Below, one piece after another: positions 13,619-16,331 of a stretch of 16,331 nt of DNA (its first letter is position 1; every line of letters begins with the position of its first letter). Source of the stretch: Calditrichia bacterium (lineage in GTDB: Bacteria; Calditrichota; Calditrichia; RBG-13-44-9; J075); contig JACKAP010000028.1 in the NCBI GenBank assembly GCA_020635015.1, forward strand, positions 1 through 16,331. Reading direction: 5' to 3'. A model generated the notes under the pieces. That model had not been told where the DNA came from, did no database searches, and was given only the letters and a program-made list of their open reading frames with translations. Position numbers and translations under genes: made by a program.

Positions 13619-14617
13619 TTAAGCGCCTTCCGCTTTCGCCATCTTATCGACCAGCCCGGCAAAAGACTGCTCGTAAAGGTTCAGCAAAGACTGCACATCC
13701 GCCTCCTCCAGCCGCATCAGACCGCGAGTATTGGCGATCGCCTGCGCCGGGGTTTTGATGCCGGGAATAACAGTGGAGACTCCAGCAACGCTCAGGATAA
13801 AGCTCAAACTCAGCTCGGTGGCGGACATTCCGTATTGCTCACGCAGCGGCCAGACCGGCTCCAGCGCCTTCAGCGATGCTTCCAGGATTGGCGGAGTGAG
13901 GCGGAAGTGCCGGTGATCGTCTTCCGGAAAGCGGCTCTCCACGGTGAGTTTGCCGGTGAGGAGCCCGAACTGCAGGGGCATCCGGGCAATCACCCCCAAG
14001 CCTTCCTCCTGCGCCCGGCGGATGATCGGCAGGGCGCGCTGGTTGATCAGGTTGAACACCAGTTGGAAACCCGACCCCAGGCGGTGCGCCAACAGGTAAT
14101 CCGCTTCCGGGAAGGGATTATAAGTACTCAGCGAGACCCCCCAATAGCGGATCTTGCCGGCGCTTTTCAACGCTTCCAGCGCTTCGACGCAATCGCTCGC
14201 TTCCAGGTCGGCCACCTTGGCGGTATGCAGCTGGTAGTAATCGATGCACTCCCGGCGCAGCCGCTTCAGGCTGGCCTCGCAGGCGGTGCGGATATAATCA
14301 CTGCTGTAATCGACAAAAATGCTCCCGTCCTCCCGCAGGCGATGCCCTACTTTACTGGCAATGATCACTTTATCGCTGTTGCCGAACGCCTCCCCGAGCA
14401 ATTCCTCGGAATGGCCCAGGCCGTAGAAGTCGGCGGTATCGTAAAAATTCACCCCCTGCTCGAAGGCGGTCTGCAGCGCCTTGCGCGACATCGCATCGTT
14501 CACCTTCCCCCAACCGATCGGGATATTCCCGGCCATCGCCGGTCCCCCGATGCCCCAGGCGCCGAAACCGACCTCGCTGACCTGCAGATCGGTGGCGCCG
14601 AATTGACGTGTATGCAT
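13619..14617 (-). CDS. Aldo/keto reductase
   Basis: This 332-residue NAD(P)H-dependent oxidoreductase of the aldo/keto reductase superfamily has a TIM-barrel fold and is probably cytosolic. The catalytic tetrad is visible: D60 and Y65 in YDTADFYGLGHSEE, K89 in IIASKVG, and H131 in DYYQLHTA. The C-terminal STVIPGIKTPAQAIANT segment (~279-296) is the usual cofactor phosphate-binding region. Length and motif spacing fit the bacterial YajO/Tas-like subgroup; the carbonyl substrate cannot be told. ATG 14617 has a good AGAGGAG ribosome site. The gene is monocistronic, read toward the permease promoter region. It is intact. Confidence 0.94.
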   Translation of the reverse strand: MHTRQFGATDLQVSEVGFGAWGIGGPAMAGNIPIGWGKVNDAMSRKALQTAFEQGVNFYDTADFYGLGHSEELLGEAFGNSDKVIIASKVGHRLREDGSIFVDYSSDYIRTACEASLKRLRRECIDYYQLHTAKVADLEASDCVEALEALKSAGKIRYWGVSLSTYNPFPEADYLLAHRLGSGFQLVFNLINQRALPIIRRAQEEGLGVIARMPLQFGLLTGKLTVESRFPEDDHRHFRLTPPILEASLKALEPVWPLREQYGMSATELSLSFILSVAGVSTVIPGIKTPAQAIANTRGLMRLEEADVQSLLNLYEQSFAGLVDKMAKAEGA

Positions 14618-14683
14618 GGTTGCTCCTCTCTTTACTGGATAAGTTTAGCATTGCTTGGTGAGGAGTGCAATGGTATTTTGTTA

Positions 14684-14713
14684 ATGGGTTGATGGGTGTA
14701 TGGGTTGATGGGG
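14684..14713. repeat. Short 8-bp tandem repeat (ATGGGTTG-type)
   Basis: Nearly four copies of an octamer (ATGGGTTG, ATGGGTGT, ATGGGTTG, ATGGGG) lie upstream of the aldo/keto reductase start. Confidence 0.7.
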
Positions 14714-14762
14714 AAAAACGGACGTTGCGGTTAGTGTTTACTTTGGCAATATTACGGGAGTC

Positions 14763-14876
14763 ATTAAAATAACTTTCAGTGCCGATAAGACGCTCATAGA
14801 TAGGGCCCGTGAGAAAGCCCGGCCGGAGCAGAGCACGCTGAATGCGGAATTTCGTAAATGGCTGAAACAATATAGC
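14763..14876 (+). pseudogene. Truncated VapB-like (ribbon-helix-helix) antitoxin remnant
   Basis: In frame from 14763 the sequence reads IKITFSADKTLIDRAREKAR and then PEQSTLNAEFRKWLKQY. This is the pattern of the N-terminal half of small antitoxins paired with PIN-domain toxins (M.ITFSADETLI..AR..A....TTLN..FR.WL). The position expected for the start is ATT, not ATG, though GGGAG sits just upstream at 14755-14759. Homology ends exactly where a palindromic repeat begins (14877). No toxin gene follows. The piece appears to be a dead remnant. The frame remains open to about 15015, but the later residues derive from the repeat. Confidence 0.6.
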
Positions 14877-14994
14877 TGTCATTGTAAGGCGTTTTTGCCG
14901 AAGCAATCTCCTGCAGGGTGCAACCAACCGCAGTTATGTTGGGAGCGATTCGCCGGAGATTGCCGCGCCGCAACCTACGCGGCTCGCAATGACA
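14877..14994. repeat. Palindromic dispersed repeat (TGTCATTG...CAATGACA type)
   Basis: The 118-bp element begins TGTCATTGTAAGGCG and ends CTCGCAATGACA. Inside it, GAAGCAATCTCC on the left faces GGAGATTGCCGC on the right, so the two ~35-40-base arms fold as an imperfect hairpin. Elements with these ends and the GCAATCTCC core are widespread small palindromic repeats in many bacterial genomes. It also lies 29 bp beyond the hemH stop codon and could act on that transcript. Confidence 0.75.
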
Positions 14995-15023
14995 ACACCT
15001 GCTTGCCGAGTTAAATCAGATCC

Positions 15024-16091
15024 TTATACGGGCGAATCAGATTCCACCGGCTCCGGCTGGGTACAGAACCGGTGAATCGTCTCGATCCAGGCCGGATGGT
15101 CGTTCAGGCAGGGGATCAGGTGGAACGATTCGCCGCCGGCCTCCAGGAAGGTCTCCCGCCCGCGCAGGCCGATCTCCTCCAGGGTTTCCAGGCAGTCGGA
15201 GACGAAGGCCGGGCACATCACCAGCAGCTTTTTCACCCCGGATTCGGCCAACCGCACCAGTTCCTGATCGGTGGCCGGCTGCAGCCACTCATCCATTCCC
15301 AAACGCGATTGGAAGGCGAGAGAATATTTTTCCTCCGGAATACCCGCCGCTTTCACAAAAGCCGCGGTGCTCTTCAGCACCTGGTGGCGGTAGCAGGTGG
15401 CGTGGGCCAGGGAGGCGACCTGGCAGCAGTTCTCGGTCTGGAAGCAATGGGCGCCGGTTGGATCGGTCTTCTTACAATGCCGTACCGGGATGCCGTGGTA
15501 GCTGATCAGCAGATGATCATAATCGTTGGCCAAAAATGCCCGGGTGCTCTCCACCAGCGCATCAATGTAGGCCGGGTGATCGTAAAACGGCGGCTGCACA
15601 GTCAGGTCTACCCCGACATTCTGTTTCGCCAGCACCCGCACCGCCTCCTCGACCACCGTCTCATAGGTCGCCATGGCGTAATGGGGATAAAGCGGGAAGA
15701 GGTAGATCTCTTCCAGGCCGGCCGGATGATCCAGCAGCTCGCGGATCCCCGCTTCGATGGAAGGATTGCCGTAGCGCATCGCCAGGGCCACCGGCAGGTC
15801 GGTCTTCTGCTGCAGCATCTCCTGCACCCGCTCGCTCAGCACCACCAGCGGCGAGCCCTGCTCCCACCAGATCTGCTGATAGGCATGGGCGGAAGCCTTG
15901 GGACGGAAGGGCAGGATGAACAGTTCCACGATCATCTTGCGCACCGGGTAGGGGGCATCGATCACCCGCGCATCCATCAAAAATTCGCGCAGATACCGCC
16001 GCACATCCGGCACCGATGTGGAATCCGGAGAGCCAAGGTTGACCAGCAGGATGCCGCGTTTGGGAATGGGGTATTTTCCATTGGTGTGCAT
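15024..16091 (-). CDS. hemH: Ferrochelatase with internal cysteine cluster
   Basis: This 355-residue protein inserts Fe2+ into protoporphyrin IX (or a late porphyrin intermediate) in haem synthesis. The N-terminus GILLVNLGSPDS is the classic HemH opening. The catalytic histidine is in LISYHGIP (H199) and the conserved glutamate in SRLGMDEW (E268). Between them, HCKKTDPTGAHC and ENCC give Cys206, 216, 222 and 223. This fits the ferrochelatase class that holds a [2Fe-2S] cluster through four closely spaced internal cysteines, as in Bdellovibrio. ATG 16091 (AAAGGA 9 bases upstream) is preferred to an upstream GTG lying in repeat DNA. No other haem gene is nearby. A TATAAT (minus strand, 16194-16199) may be part of its promoter. 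Confidence 0.95.
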   Translation of the reverse strand: MHTNGKYPIPKRGILLVNLGSPDSTSVPDVRRYLREFLMDARVIDAPYPVRKMIVELFILPFRPKASAHAYQQIWWEQGSPLVVLSERVQEMLQQKTDLPVALAMRYGNPSIEAGIRELLDHPAGLEEIYLFPLYPHYAMATYETVVEEAVRVLAKQNVGVDLTVQPPFYDHPAYIDALVESTRAFLANDYDHLLISYHGIPVRHCKKTDPTGAHCFQTENCCQVASLAHATCYRHQVLKSTAAFVKAAGIPEEKYSLAFQSRLGMDEWLQPATDQELVRLAESGVKKLLVMCPAFVSDCLETLEEIGLRGRETFLEAGGESFHLIPCLNDHPAWIETIHRFCTQPEPVESDSPV

Positions 16092-16138
16092 GTAAAATCC
16101 TTTCCGTTTTTTTGCCACAGAGACACAGCGGGCACAGA

Positions 16139-16179
16139 GTCAGTTGTCAGTTGTCAGTTGTCAGTTGTCAGTTGTCAGT
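16139..16179. repeat. Heptanucleotide tandem array, about 6 copies of CAGTTGT
   Basis: Five perfect CAGTTGT units (16141-16175) are flanked by partial units. The array lies 48-88 bases upstream of the hemH start, between it and a possible -10 element, so it may be in the hemH leader. Degenerate CACAGAG-type repeats (16114-16138) adjoin it. Confidence 0.95.
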
Positions 16180-16193
16180 ACTTTTAACAAAGT

Positions 16194-16199
16194 ATTATA
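16194..16199 (-). promoter_or_regulatory. Possible -10 element for hemH
   Basis: The minus strand reads GCGCTATAATACTT, a perfect TATAAT about 100 bases upstream of the hemH ATG. No good -35 hexamer is seen at 16-18 bases, so support is weak. Confidence 0.3.
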
Positions 16200-16227
16200 G
16201 CGCAAAGTTATTCCCCACCTTGGTAAG

Positions 16228-16331
16228 GAGAGGACAGGGCCGTGAAGCGTTCAGCAAACGACGCAGGGGCGGTGGGACGCGCGCAACCGCCCCTGATTGG
16301 CTTGCTGGACGCTTCGCCAATCTGTCCCCTC
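16228..16331. repeat. Long imperfect hairpin at the window end
   Basis: Three pairs of nested complementary segments are seen. GGACAG (16232-16237) pairs with CTGTCC (16322-16327). GAAGCGTTCAGCAA (16244-16257) pairs with TTGCTGGACGCTTC (16302-16315), with one G-T/A mismatch. AGGGGCGGT (16265-16273) pairs with ACCGCCCCT (16286-16294). The loop is GGGACGCGCGCA. The right arm can also fold alone (GATTGGC with GCCAATC). It may be a dispersed palindromic repeat, a processed RNA or a terminator for a gene beyond the window; it may also continue past the edge. Confidence 0.7.

Noticed and set aside
15072..16187. 371-codon plus-strand frame antisense to ferrochelatase
   Set aside because: Shadow of hemH; no recognisable motif.

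Overview
The window looks like a chromosomal piece from an environmental Gram-negative bacterium. The signs are an ~800-residue FtsX/MacB-type permease, a Fis-type sigma-54 activator, ECF sigma and anti-sigma genes, a PrsW-family protease, a class III PPK2 and a ferrochelatase with an internal cysteine cluster. This mix, together with degenerate 7-bp and 9-bp repeats between genes, is reminiscent of the FCB side of the tree (Calditrichota/KSB1-like lineages). That placement is an inference and is weak; no rRNA or tRNA is present to settle it.

Layout. Positions 1-6277 are shaped by insertion sequences. A truncated copy of an IS982-like element ends at 55, a complete IS21-family element (istA-istB, 39-bp perfect ends) lies at 183-2626, and a complete copy of the IS982-like element lies at 5295-6277 in opposite orientation to the first. 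Between the IS21 element and the second IS982-like copy are a small secreted helical-repeat protein and a GAF-AAA+-Fis sigma-54 activator. From 6351 to 8716 there is a tight operon of ECF sigma factor, membrane anti-sigma factor and PrsW-type intramembrane protease. A 22-copy heptanucleotide array abuts the last stop codon. A class III polyphosphate kinase 2 follows (9168-10040), facing a 5'-truncated DUF547 gene across a 42-bp inverted repeat. A large ABC-type permease (10824-13235), an aldo/keto reductase (13619-14617), an antitoxin remnant cut off at a palindromic repeat (14763-14994) and ferrochelatase (15024-16091) complete the window, all but the remnant on the minus strand. The last ~100 bases form a long imperfect hairpin.

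How the parts may work together. Two regulatory circuits can be read. First, the sigma, anti-sigma and PrsW genes form a self-contained envelope-stress module: PrsW is the site-1 protease that attacks the anti-sigma factor RsiW in Bacillus. Second, the permease has a near-consensus -24/-12 promoter (TGGCAC-N5-TTGC) and, about 120 bp further upstream, a 16-bp inverted repeat of the TGT-N10-ACA type. Almost the same 16-mer, followed by a perfect -24 and a one-off -12 element, lies upstream of the secreted helical-repeat gene next to the sigma-54 activator. I infer that the activator may control both genes.

The intergenic DNA is unusual. Heptanucleotide periodicity appears at five separate places with different unit sequences, and 9-bp periodic repeats occur as inverted pairs at two places.
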